A DNA stretch of 64,000 nucleotides, taken from NCBI RefSeq assembly GCF_000149955.1, contig NC_030990.1:3771482-3835481 (forward strand), in the 5' to 3' direction. A program made the position numbers and the translations under genes. Positions 24,332-36,725 of this stretch are shown piece by piece (the stretch's first letter is position 1; each line of letters opens with the position of its first letter). The DNA comes from Fusarium oxysporum f. sp. lycopersici 4287 (Eukaryota; Ascomycota; Sordariomycetes; Hypocreales; Nectriaceae). The notes below the pieces were generated by a model that saw only the letters and a program-made list of their open reading frames with translations, made no database searches and was not told the origin of the DNA.

Positions 24332-26845
24332 GGCCGCTTTCAAGTTGAGGGAACAAGACCCAGGCTAGCAAGCAGTAGATATCTCGACTGATAGTTTCGT
24401 CGTTTGAGAAGTAACTGGGCCAAGGTGAGGTAGCGAAAGTAAAAGTTGAGATAGATCACGAGATCAAAAATGTACAAAAGTATGTCGGGCAAGGCGGTGC
24501 AAAAGTATTGGCGGGGGGTTCCGTTTGGACAGTGGTTGACGAACGAGGCGGAGGTTGCGTCAAAGGAGCCTACGAAAACACAAGGCGATCCATAAAAAGG
24601 CGGTCGTTTGTGCAACAAGGCAGTTGTTCACCCTTGAAATTGGCCAAAATGAAATATGTTACGCGTGTCGAAAATGTGTTCGAGTATCGGGTTGTCGTCG
24701 AATGTTGCCGTATATTCAGTGCCAAAGCCGGGTCGAATTTGTGACGTCGCGAAGCGTTAGTTGGCGACGGCAGAACTACTCTCGTCAAGTATTAAGGGAA
24801 TTTATCTTTCGCACAGGGCGGAAAGGCGGTGGAAGACTGCCAGGCGAGGCGTGATTCAGTCAACCTTTTATCGTCGAGACTGGCGGATTTGGAGGTTAAT
24901 AGGTAGCGGATCGACTCGCGGTATTCGAGATGGTGATGGGCTATGGGTGAAGCGTCTAGAAAATGCAAAGTAACCAAATAAAGTCGAATAAGAAAAAGAA
25001 GGATCGCTAAGGTGGATGTGATGGTCGTCAAACAAACGACAAACGCCGTCAGAGTTGAAGCCCAGCGAGAGGAGAGAAGGAAGAAACAGTCAAGTTCACC
25101 GATCGACCCAGGGCGGTGATGGTCAACGGTCTTGGTGTTGTTTTGGTGAAAAAGGTCGCAAGCGCCTCGAGTTGGGGGTTCCAAGATGGCAGCAACACCT
25201 CAGCAAGACCTAGTGAGGTGGGTGTGGACTGTGGAATTTGGGCGGCGCCGGGCCACTAGCACTACCTTACCTTACCTTGCCTTACTACCAAGGGACCCTG
25301 GTCGCCCAAGCCATCCCGGTCAAGTCTGGTGTATGGGATGTATCTGATACCTTTTCCACTCTGTCAATCTGCTGTAGGTTTGATAGGCCAGAGGAGATAC
25401 AGGGTCAGGGCGACTGCCGAGTTGGAGCAATTCACTTTTATGGAACTGACTGGACTGGACTGGGAATGACGACGACTTGGTCTCGATACTGATGACGGTA
25501 GCAATGAGTCAAGTCAATCACTGTATCTCAAGAGGCTTCAGAAGCGGTAAAGGTCATAAACACAGGTGAAGAGATAAGAAGATGACCATGTGATGGATGA
25601 TACAGAAGTGGCAGCGAGAATTCCTCTTTGGGGTGGATGCTCATCACTGACAGGAGTGAATGATCCAATATCAACAAGGCCCTGCTTCCAAGAGACCTGT
25701 CGTCGCAGGGAGCAATAAAACTTGTGTCCTTGAACTAAACTGTCAAAAACAACTAATCTAAACACCTACTACACAATGCTACACTTCCCCGAGTCTTTTT
25801 GTCTCTTGGGACAAAGGTCTCAACTTTTCTTGTCTCCCCTTGCTTGTCCTTCCTGTCCTGTCTTGTCCTCACGGTTACGGCACTGCTGCCAAACGAATTC
25901 CAATTCCAGGCACGAGTCCACTATCAAACTCTAACCCCAAGAACGCCCCCATATGTACCCTCAACCCGTAGATCCCTTCTCTTCACTCATCAAATGTTTC
26001 AAACATTCAGCTCTCTTGTCCCATCTCCTTCTCACTCACACGTGCAAATCGAGAGGAGCAGCTCATCAATCACGTAGACAGAAAAGAGGTCGATGGAAAT
26101 TCCAAGGTCATGGTGGATAAAGCAGAGTCGCACTAGAGCCAAGAAGAGACGACGGGGGGGCATGGACAAGCGTCGGCAGGGCGCCTGGGCCTGAGCCTAG
26201 AGGGAGGCTATCCCTGAGTTGGACTGGTTCCGTTGGTGTGCGGTACCAGTACCTGACCGTCTGTCTCTTGTCTCTGTCTCTCCCGAGGACAGAACGAAGA
26301 GAACCCTGAGGCTTTGGAGGAAATCTCACACTGCACAGCCTTGGAGATGGCCTCGTTCAGGTACGTAACCATACCGCCATCTGAACCATGCATGTCGACT
26401 GCCTGCTGCCGCTTCTTCAGGTGTATGCGGCATTCTCAGCTTACAACCTGTTTCTCTTCAACGTCTGCTGTCTGTTTCACAGATGTTCAGCCCAGTGTGG
26501 CATGTAGGTTTTTTTGTGGGCGACCCCTCCAACTCATCCTCCTCTACCTATTTCCTTTAAGTATCCATATCCACCAAAAGTTGAGGCGTCGGTCGCATGA
26601 GCTAATGGGCGGCGTCTATCCGTCGTTGGACGGCCGCTAGAATCATTTCTCCAAATCAATGGACGGAAAGGTACAGCAGAGTACGATGAAAGTCTCTGCT
26701 GTGCTGTGTTGTGTTGTCTCTCCTAACCACGGATACCTGTGGTGTCTGGGATTGGCGACAGTTGAAACAAATGGCACCGAGCATCAGAGTAACGACCCTT
26801 GATCTCAACGGTGCACGGTCTAGCAAAACGTTTTGCAACGATGTT

Positions 26846-26870
26846 AAAAAAAAAAAAAAAAAAAAAAAAA
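26846..26870 (+). repeat. A25 homopolymer
   Basis: An uninterrupted run of 25 A residues lies in the gene desert. It is flanked by unique sequence, and I see no clear target-site duplication that would mark a retroposed transcript. Confidence 0.9.
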
Positions 26871-29800
26871 TGGCATTGCTCAATTTCAATTCATAAACTC
26901 TCTCTCTCTCCCTCTCAACGTTGATCAACCTTATATCGCCAAACAAGGTGCTGTTCAAGGATGTACCGCACATCAGTGGGGTAGACAAGACGTCGAACCT
27001 CAAACGGAAGTGAAGAGGAGGGAGAACCTGCGACAAAGCATTGGAGACAAAGGTGACACGCTTGCACGACGGGACAAGAATAAGAGGCACATTCACATTT
27101 CGACGACCCTGTCATTGGCCGAGTCCCCCCGTCGAGTCGGAGAGAGGAAGAATGAAAGAAGACCTAATCGAGGTTGAAAGAAATATCTCGACAAATTTAG
27201 TCTGGACAAAGCAAGCGCTTTGACTGAATGCTTTTTGTTCCCCTTATCATATCAAAGGTCGAGCTCGAGTCTCATTGCACCCCCGGGCCTGGGACTGGGA
27301 CTGGAGAAGTCCTGGTTGTTTGAAAAGGGCAGACATCCTTGTTTCCCTAGTCTGGTTGGGGAATTGTGAGGGCGCCCAGGTACGGTACCAGGTACTTTGA
27401 TGGGCGCCAGCATTGACAGAGGATCTCTATTTGTTCTTGTCTTGTTTGAAGCCAGTCCTTGAGCACATTGCATTGTGTTTCTTGCATGCACATACACACA
27501 CAGTTCTATTATAGGATCTCATTTCAAATGGCTTCCAAGGACAATCTGAGCATGATCAATCAAGATGCACTTTCAACAGGCTGCAGCGGCATGTCTGAAA
27601 TGCAAGGCATGGTACAAAAAAAAAAAAAGGCGGCCCACCTGGGTCCAATGTATGAAGACTTCCACTTCCACTTCCACTTTCACTTCCACATACTTTGCCT
27701 TGCAGGAGGGAAGCGTTTGAAGGTGGTGGGATTGGTAGTTAGTGATGGTGGTGGTGGTGGTGGGCTGTCAGTCACTGGCCTTGGCTCGTGGATCATCCGT
27801 CACCTCAGCAGGACATGGTGCGACTTCTGACCAGGTAATGAATCGCCAGTAAATCTGGGTTGAAAGATAGGAGAGTTCCTGGTGCTCAGAGAACAATTGA
27901 ATGAGATATTCAGCATCTTCTTTACGGTGGTGCTTGTGAATGGAGAGAGATTGACGGGGGTAGACAATAAGGGGACCCATTCGTGTGAAGGGATCTCATA
28001 GTCCAAACTCCACCTCATCAACGACCTCGACGGCACACCGTCCGTCAAGCCAAAAGACAAGTAGTTCCAACCCGAAACAGTTTTCAAAGAAAAAACTTGG
28101 AGCAGACTATGGCTTGTGAGTATATTCTCAGTCAGATATCTCATGATCATTGAAGTTCCCTGAATTCTTCAAGATGAATCTATGAGTATCTGCTAAGGCT
28201 ACGGTTCCTTGGAAAAAAGAGTTGGATGCGGAGATGCCACGAGGCCCGGGATGTCATCGTCGCACACACTCACGCACACCAGGCACTGACAGACGGATTG
28301 ACTGAGCATCAGCAAGTCATTTCTTTCATTTCCTTTCATTTCATTTCATCAATAAAGGGGCATGAAAGACTCTTCTCTCGATCACTTGTAAAAAGTTTAT
28401 GCCGACAACACAATCAATATGAATATCTATCCCAGACCATGCAAAGTCAATCCATTCATCTATCTTTCAAGTCTTTTAGTCTTTGAGTCTCTTGAGCTTC
28501 CCTTCTCTTCCCGCCCTTGGTCGCCTCACCAGGGAGCGTGGTCCTAAAACCCCTGCACATGCCCCCCATGTGCATCTGGGAAGACCCCCGTCCGCTCACA
28601 CCTTTTTTGGAGGCGCGCTCAGTTGCTCTCCATCGATGTGATAGTGTGAACTGTCGGCGCGTGATTTGCTAGATGATTTTGAAGAAAATCGACGATCTAT
28701 GCTGCTCCCACTTTCAAAATTGGAGATATTATGTGTATTTGGCCCTTTGAGATCAGGAAAACTTGACATTGAGGAGGATCAAAAAGGTGGAGGGTCCCTG
28801 GTCAGGCTGGCTTAATGCCGTCACCACCACCAATTCATTCATTCACCTTTTGGTGGTAAATGGTGGCTCCTGGCTCCTAGCTTGGCTGGGCTTAGTGCCA
28901 CCGCTTTAGCTCCAGGTCAATTGGCCAGATGAAGAAAAAGCAGGGCAGTCGAGGGGTCCTCATGAATCTTCAGTCAGTTCTGACTGATTGTTGTGCTTGA
29001 TCTGTGATGTTTTACAGTGATAATGTGATATGGTATCAGCAATACCACCATATTTTTGTCTCACCCTTATCATGAATGTCTTGACATATGTGTAGATATG
29101 GATGTCAATGGCTGTCAGATCAAGTTGGGCATCTCAGCCCTGCCCAACTCCCTCCCCTCATGAGGTGAGGAAGTCCAGTCCGTCCAGTCCATCCACTCAC
29201 TCGAGGCGGAGAGGTCCTCACTGTACCTCCAACTCAAGTTCCAACCGCTGGAGCACCACTGGATGTGGATCTCTGATCTCATCTCATCCTCACTCACAAG
29301 CCTCTTTCTCTTCTCCTCTGTCAGCTTTACACCTGAATTGCGTCGATGTCTGTTTTCAGCCTCGGTCCAAGAATGTCAAACTTTGCATGGTGTATTGCTC
29401 CCCTTGCTGACCATCAAAGGGAATAACTCTGGTAGCGTCGAATTCTAAAATCGCCCGGACCCTGGCATTTTTGATCTGGTCTGGCCTGGCCTGACTTTGA
29501 TGAACTGGGGGCTGGCCCTCCAAGATCCAGACCAACGGGACTCAAATTGGGATTCTCGATCGTCCCGCTTACGATCCAACCGTTGGTGGCGTATCTCTTT
29601 CTCTCTGTCATCTCATCCTCCTCACTTGATACTGCGTTTGTTACAGTGGTGAATGGTTAACATACGCATACAACTGAAGTCGAATTAGCTGATATTCATA
29701 TGTATATGCAAGTCTTGGTTCACCTTCCTTTTTCTCCTCTTGTTTCTTTTTCCTCGCAAGTGATTGCCCACTGCAACCTTTTTAGCGCCCAGCTGATGAA

Positions 29801-29969
29801 CCATCCCATCCACCCCGTAAAAGTTCAAACCAGTCCAAACACATGATCCAGATGTATCTCCCGAGACACACATCGCCCGGGAATCCTATCAGTGGCTCTG
29901 TCTCTATACAAAACCAGACTGTGTCTTTTGATCGTGACTCATCCAATAGGGAGTTATGTTCTTGCGGGG

Positions 29970-29985
29970 TTTTTTTTTTTTTTTT
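29970..29985 (+). repeat. T16 homopolymer
   Basis: An uninterrupted T run in noncoding sequence, preceded directly by GGGG. Confidence 0.9.
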
Positions 29986-32115
29986 GAAAGGGGCACAGGA
30001 TATGCTGCAAGGTACCGACACTGAAGCCAGTGGATGGGACATCTACCCTGCATCAGACATCTTTTCGATTGACGCTGCCAAGACGGATGGACAATTTGAA
30101 AGAGATTCTTGGCTCGTATGAAGAGAGCTGGACTTTAGGCGTTCGTCTTGACTCGTAATACGATTATTGTGTACATGATGTACAGATGCTCCTTGCGTTA
30201 ACCCAGGCTCTTGGTACGGGCAGGGGCAAATATCTCGAATACCCAGTCGGAATTCACAGAGTGATATGTCCTTTTCACGCGACTCGCATGTCCTGACAAG
30301 TGCCGTCGATCAACCATCACCGCCTCGATAGCTTTACAGCCTCAGACTTTACTGATCGCCATCATGAGAAGAAGAGGCATTGTATTTCTTCATGTCGGTA
30401 TGATTGCCATATCTCGTATGTGATTGCAGTAACACAAGCCTCAAAGTCAGGCTGTATTTATTGCTGTCTTCTTCTTCTCCTTGTCTCTTTCTGCCCAGCG
30501 ACGATCCGCTTTAGCTCCCGCATCAACATGTGGCTGGTGAGATCTGACAACCAACCCCACCATTTTCCCCAAATGGAGACTTTTCGCCTTCAGAAACTCT
30601 ATTGAAGAGATTCGGATGATTTTTGTTTCTCAGGACGAAACGTTACTCTTAGCTGAGGTCTGTTATTGAACTTTGGTAGCTCAATGGCATATGTTGTGTG
30701 TATCTGATAATCTCACCATCTCAGTCTATGGTTGCCTTATCACTAAGAATAACATTCGTGCTACCTCAGTTCAAGCCGCTGCCTGAATTGCGTGTATGCC
30801 CCAAAAGTATGGAGAATGTCTCACTGCAGCTCCTCTCTGCTCAAAGAATCCTCTCCTCTTCCCATTATTCGCCTTGTCCTGCCCTCCTTTGTCCGCTCAG
30901 CCATGTTATGCCATGCCATGCCATGCCCCTGCAGCTGTTCAAGAATCAGCCTGTGCCGTGCGCTTTGACATTGGCCCATGCCCGGACAAATCCGTTCGTT
31001 CGTGTTTCTTCAGCTGGATGTATCTTTTTTTTCTCTTTCAAGATGTCTCTCCAGATCGACGAGATCTACTTGTTATTGTTGATCTGCGTATGCGTAAACA
31101 GCTTGACTCGTTTGTAATTACGTCCCGAACTAGTTGACGACGCCCACGGAAGGAATAGTTCATGGCCTAGTTCGTGATGGTCTTATCCTAGACAGAGACG
31201 ATGCCGTTTGGCGCCGGGAGGCTTCTGGGGCTATTGTCTCCAAATATTTTCCTCGCCCTTTTTGGTAGACCTGCCTGAAGAGGACGAGGACCAACAACAA
31301 AACTCGTAATGTATATTGGACTTTCAGCCAGCAAACATCGTATCTCACTTATTGTTGTGGTCGAGTCACGATAGAACCATGAATTGCCGAATCGATCACG
31401 TCAGCCAACTACGTATGTTCGGGACACCAACGTGGCTGATGCCCCTGACATGTTCTCCCGGCTTCAGGCTGATATTTTGAATCAGGGGGTTATTGTTCAC
31501 TCGGGAGGCCCTCAGACTTAAAATGAACTTCAAGAGCATTCATTTCAAGGCATTGTATTGTGCTTTGCAAATGGGATGCTATAGTTAACGTTCAATATAA
31601 TAAGAGTCTAATTGCATTCAACGATCGACCCAGCTAGCCGGGAGCCTGTGGAATGTGGATGGAATTCCAAAATATCGCCACAGACAGGGGCAGGCCAATC
31701 CATCCACCCATGCCGATTTAGCTGTTTGCTTTTCCTCTTTTGTCATGCTGCATCTTAACAAGTTCCATCGAGACGCATTCACATGATTCAAGCAGAGTTG
31801 GGCTCTTGTTTCAAACGGTTACGGTGCTGTGCTGGGCTGTGCTGTAGATTGATAAAAGGAAAAGACTCGCCCACAAAAGACAGTTTGACAAACGGCACAG
31901 AGAATGTTTTAGAGACAACGAACGAGCCCCTCACACGTGTTGAGAGCTATCGCTGTAGCTGGATGTGTCGCCAAGAAGCGAAAATCAGGGTTCCGTGACA
32001 GGGAATGGCCCTGTAAACGCCAACGCCGACGCCGTGAGCACCTGTCAATGAATGAATGAGGGATCCATCTTCAATCAAATTGAGCCACAGACAACATTTC
32101 ATTTCAAAAGGGGGC

Positions 32116-32116
<1 letters not shown>

Positions 32117-32146
<30 letters not shown>
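32117..32146 (+). repeat. (CAG)10 microsatellite
   Basis: Ten perfect CAG units lie in a region without a recognised gene. The repeat could be read as poly-Ser in a short plus-strand frame (32052-32291) or poly-Ala in a minus-strand frame, but neither frame has other coding evidence. Confidence 0.9.
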
Positions 32147-32148
<2 letters not shown>

Positions 32149-34655
32149 AACATACGGAGGCGGAGGGCTCAATAACTGCAATTGCCACAGATTTCAGCGC
32201 TGTTCGTTTCAGAGGCTGGTTTGTTTGCCTGGCCTGTCCATTCTCCTGTTATTTCCATGTCTGTCAATCTCTTCTGTCTGCCACGTTTTGACCATGGTAG
32301 TACTGTCTAAGAGGGAATGCCTTGTTTCATGTCTGCAGCAAACTTTGCAAAAGCACAACTCATCGTGCAATAGACAACGCTTTGAGCTTGTAATGCATAC
32401 GAGTTGACATTGAAGCAGCGTCATCTGTCAAGCCTTAATCGTGATCTTGCAGTGTCTTTGTCTGTAACATCAAGGCCGAGCCAAGGTTCAGTATCACAAT
32501 CTACATCAGCATCAGTTCATCATACAGATTCGACTTGCAAAGGACGAGAACCTGACATCACTAAACCAGCAAACTTTCAAGATTCGTCCGAATCCGGGAG
32601 CGCCACAGGTATTGGACCAAACCTTGAACTGATCATGGCGAAGCCATCATTGATGTTGTACCAATCATGAGCACCGTTGGTTCTCGTCTGTCAAGCCCTT
32701 TACCGAAAAATTTGTAGACGGACGTTGAAGGGCTCGAGTACCTGAATGGTTCTGTGAGGGCCTTCATCGGCTGGGCCGTTCTGAACGGCGTGAAGCAATT
32801 CAGTTCCTGGGCTAGACCTGGCTACGGCCTAAACTTACGAGGCCCAGGTGTTTGTACGACAGTACATGCCGTGCATACAGGGTGTCGATGATGATGCCTG
32901 GTGCAACAGCAGACTACCAACTGATGTAGGAGAACGCGAGACCACGATGCTTTTCTCAAGTTGCATGGGCTGGTAGTTATGGGACCCATACAGTCTTTTT
33001 GTACATCAAGTTAGGTGGTCCTCCCAACGCCCGCATATCCTTTGACTTGTGATGGCCTCTAGAGACATTATCGAAATGATCGTCTCGACTGGAATGCGGG
33101 AGCCCGATAGCGTCGCTCGTTCCTGATACCATGATCGCCTAACTTCTCTAAGAATTGTGGAACATTCCGAAACGTTTTATTAGACTTGTCAAACTGGCAC
33201 GTTTGTGGGACCAAAGTTCCGTTGACTACACAGGTTGTTGCTTGGGACGACAGTACCTTTTACAGCCATTGAGCATTGAGATACCCTTGATGGACATGAG
33301 GTAAACTAGGTAAATTTGCGTAGAGGTACGCAAGAAACTTATCTTCTCACAGCAGTAGGCGTCCATAAACATGTGATAGGTGGTATCGTGTTGTAAAAGG
33401 GGGACTATTAGGGCCCCCCATTGAAAGATCGAGGACTTCAGAAGGATAACCAGCTTCGATTGCCACCAGGCAACAAGCGGGTAACATGGCCTGATATCGA
33501 AATGCTTGGCCTGTTTTCTTATGGAACAAGGCAAGCATACCGAACCTGATGCTGAGCTGGAACAGCACTTATCCCAGTATTGCCAAAGCCGGCCGATGAT
33601 GAGAGCAAATACTCCCGTGAAGCAATACTCCTCAAAGATGCTCAACTCATGTATATGCACACACACAAATTGGCCGTGTATGCGAGATTATTGATGGCCG
33701 CTTGAATATGCCAAAATTGTATAACCTACATTGCACTGTTATAGAGTTGCTAGTGATGTTGTTCATCGAAGATACAACCACCGAGCTACTGGGTTCGATT
33801 AACATAGGATCTATCTATATAAAACCGACATGAAGGCCATGAGTATATCCATGAGAGGAGAGCCAGGATGCTTGAATTAATCTCATATTCCCTATGCCGC
33901 ATGATGCAAAAAGAGGTTTGACATGCGCTTCAACGAAGCTCTTAGGTATGCGTTGCAAAGCCATACTCTGCCTGTTGAGTTCAAAGCATATTCGTTGACG
34001 CTGGCAAAATACGAGTCTAGAAAAGAATACCTCCAGATATACAAGAACAAGTAGGAAAGGCCAATGCATATGTTAATGATAAGGAATATGACAGCCGGCA
34101 TTTCACGGGCCCCTTTATCTCTACAAGCAGTAGTTTGGATACCATCAAATGCTGACTTGAGGATGAGGTTCTAGTGCTCCCAGTTCAACCCAGAATCTAC
34201 CTATAAAGGAGCATTATCTCAAAAGCATTGAGCAAGTGAACATCGCCAACATCAGTCTTACACGCCGAGGTTGTTAATCAAGTATAAATCAGATCTATCG
34301 AAACGCACTCTCTTGATCTCTTGATATCTGTTACCCCGTGACCATCACTCACGCCTAGCGATATGGATGGAAAGTCATGACCGACCAGTCACACGCTACA
34401 CCACGGTAAGAACATATATGCAGAGAATACATTACTAATAACAATAACCATAACTATACATGTACATTATCTTCCTAAATACGTAACAGGCTTTCAGTAT
34501 GCGCTACCGCCCCTTTCATGATGAGCTTAAAACGGCAAACCAGATCCCAGAAATACTCCCTCGCCATCATATAGAACATGTAAGTAAAGCACAAACTTAT
34601 GATACAATACAAGATTTCAGAATCGTCTCTTTCAAGAACTGCTAGTGATGCTATA

Positions 34656-36502
34656 TCAACCGGCAACAGCTCGGCCGACAGCACCAGCAATCTCGCCGAA
34701 CAGAATGCCCTTGAACACGTTCTCGCCCATGGTCTGAGTCCAGGCGCCAGCCTCCTTGAGACGAGCCTTCCAGGCCTCCTTCTGCTCCTCACCCAGCTCC
34801 TCCCAAGTCTTGCCCGGGCCATGGACGGATGGCTCGTGGACATCAAGCTTAAGCTCTGGGGTCTGGCCGTCTCCACCGGCAGTTGCAGGAGGCACATCAC
34901 CCTCGTAAACAACCAGAGTTTCACCAGTGGCAGTCTTGGCGATATCGCGACCTGCAAGTTTGGCAAGAAATTCGTCGGCTAAGAAGGCGGCGGGTGGGTG
35001 GTCGGGGCTGCGCAGACTGCCATGCCATGATGGAAATATCTTCTGCACACCAAGAACTGGGCGAGATCCGCCATAGAGCTCGAGAACAGTCTGCGCAACG
35101 AGGGCCATGATAAGCGCGAAGATGGCCATTGTGATGCCAAGACCATGAGAGGAAACACCGCGGGACTTCATAGCTGTGACGTAGCGAACAGGACGAGGAG
35201 GTCCCTTCGGATTGCGGGGAGACTTATCGACGTGCTTCGCAAGGGGAATGCTGTGGACAGCGACCGTCTTCTGGAGAGATGTGCTGGCGAGTTTGATGTA
35301 CTGTTGGCGAAGGTTGTTCTTGGGTGTCTGAAAGTGAGAGAATGCCACTCCAGTAATATTGTCTGTTCCATGGACTTCCTTGAGAGTGTGTAGGTGCCAC
35401 AATTTAGCAAGCAACTCAACAGTGCCGCCTGTTGTGTGTTCTAGTGTATAGAGCGAAACGGATGAATCATGGCCTGCAACGGCAATGATGAACTGTGTAT
35501 TGCCGAGGGAGTTCAGAGGAGATGCTGGAGGTGATAGGTTCGCAATAGCAAGAGCGGTTGCAGAAATCTTCCTTGGTATCCTAGTATTGATAGAAAGGCG
35601 TGCGTCTGGCTGGCCTTCCTTGGGTAATCTCAACGCCTGTATCACAACTCCGCTTCGCTTGGGTAAATTGGACGCAGCGACGAGGAAGTGAGGGCTTAGA
35701 TAACGGATTGCTCGGAAGGCAGGTCGTTCGCCATGGTCGTCTGGCATAACGTATACCCGCTGTGGTTCGCTGGTTTCCTTGGCGCTGACCTTGACAAGAT
35801 ATAGTTCGTACTTGTAGCAGTATGCAACCTGAAACTCATTCTCTGCTACTTGCACAATATCCAAATCCTCGGCCTCCTTGTCTAGTTTCAGAACACTTCG
35901 TAGTTTGGCTGTAGCACCCGCGGCGTCGAAGATAGCCAGTTGGGGCTCCTTGCCCATCGCTGTAGCTGCAGCACCAGTCGTTCCCGCAATGCGCAATAGT
36001 CGCTGATATGTATCAAGGTCGGGATTTTCGAAGAGAGAGGTACGCGCGACCTCTGAGATGTTGGCATCGGGTGTCTTAGCCCCAACGGCAGTGCGCAGCT
36101 TCGAAGGGTCGACGCTTAGGATTCGGAGGTGTTCATTCTTGCCCTTTGCGATGCTATCTGGGCTGGAGTTGACGCCGGCGTAGAGATATGTGGTCTTTCC
36201 CTTGTGAGGACCGACTGCCAGGGACATAACGCTATCTTCATCGCGTGAAAGGTTGATCTCTCCAGCGGTTCGGAGCTCTGTTTGAGAAACACTTTCGAGG
36301 ACAGTCTGCGCATCTCGTTAGCCAGTTACTATGTGCCAGTCATTACCTGTAGACCTCGACTTGCAATTTTGTTTCCAACACCAGAGCGACCAGCACCACC
36401 TCCACCACCTACGACTACTCGGGTTGAGTCCTCAGGGTCAAAGTCGACGGCGTAGAGAGGGTAATCGAGCTCAATACTCGAGCGAGGGAATGGTGGGGCC
36501 AT
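34656..36502 (-). CDS. SEC12: Sec12, guanine nucleotide exchange factor for Sar1
   Basis: Two exons on the minus strand, 36502-36347 and 36305-34656, give about 601 residues; the intron is GTAATG...GCAG and phase 0. The N terminus is a WD40-like beta-propeller. Near residue 35 it has the glycine-rich loop VVVGGGGGAGRSGVGN, corresponding to the potassium-binding K loop that Sec12 uses to engage Sar1. A single hydrophobic helix (about residues 440-462, GLGITMAIFALIMALVAQ) anchors the protein in the ER membrane. A luminal tail of about 136 residues follows and ends RAVAG, with no HDEL-type signal. Sec12 loads GTP on Sar1 to start COPII vesicle formation. Length is greater than yeast Sec12 (471) but usual for filamentous fungi as far as I know. 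Confidence 0.9.
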
Positions 36503-36695
36503 GGTGGCGATGAGGCAATGCCTCTCTTATGATATCTAGGGATTTGCGGAGAGAGAAATTGTCTTCAATGGAGCCAAATTCGCAATGCGCCTGACAGAGA
36601 TTGACGTGATGTTGATCGCGGGGTGTTTAGTGTTGAGGTGACGCTCGAGGCCAGATGTCGAGCTTGGAGCTTCCTGGTTGGCCAGGACAGGTCCC
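36503..36695 (-). promoter_or_regulatory. Sec12 proximal promoter and leader
   Basis: This noncoding stretch directly upstream of the Sec12 start codon contains no distinct TATA box that I can identify. The inverted repeat at 36696-36725 sits at its upstream edge. Confidence 0.4.
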
Positions 36696-36725
36696 AGCCA
36701 CACGTGGCGGCCACATGGTGTGGCT
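36696..36725. promoter_or_regulatory. Nested palindrome with E-box upstream of SEC12
   Basis: Outer 8-base arms AGCCACAC and GTGTGGCT enclose an inner perfect inverted repeat GTGGC-G-GCCAC. The junction of outer and inner left arms forms CACGTG, a bHLH E-box (36701-36706). It lies about 195 bases upstream of the Sec12 start codon. It may be a binding site for a dimeric regulator or a hairpin in the nascent transcript; the sequence alone does not tell. Confidence 0.4.

Larger units (their letters stand above)
24332..34655. other. Gene desert of about 10 kb upstream of Med15
   Basis: No protein-coding gene is supported on either strand here. Open frames are short, unsupported by domains and mostly low complexity. 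The interval is rich in simple sequence: an A25 run (26846-26870), A13 (27616-27628), a CACTTC-type tract (27660-27689), a GGT tract near 27746, a TCATTTC tract near 28330, a T16 run (29970-29985), ATGCC repeats near 30900 and ten CAG units (32117-32146). The part nearest 24332 should hold the Med15 promoter and leader; the rest may include long noncoding transcripts, which cannot be shown from sequence alone. Confidence 0.5.

Noticed and set aside
26846..26870. A25 tract as the tail of a retroposed element
   Set aside because: I see no target-site duplication and no adjacent coding relic.
27660..27689. Short regular repeats as a CRISPR-like array
   Set aside because: A simple hexamer microsatellite without spacers, in eukaryotic DNA.
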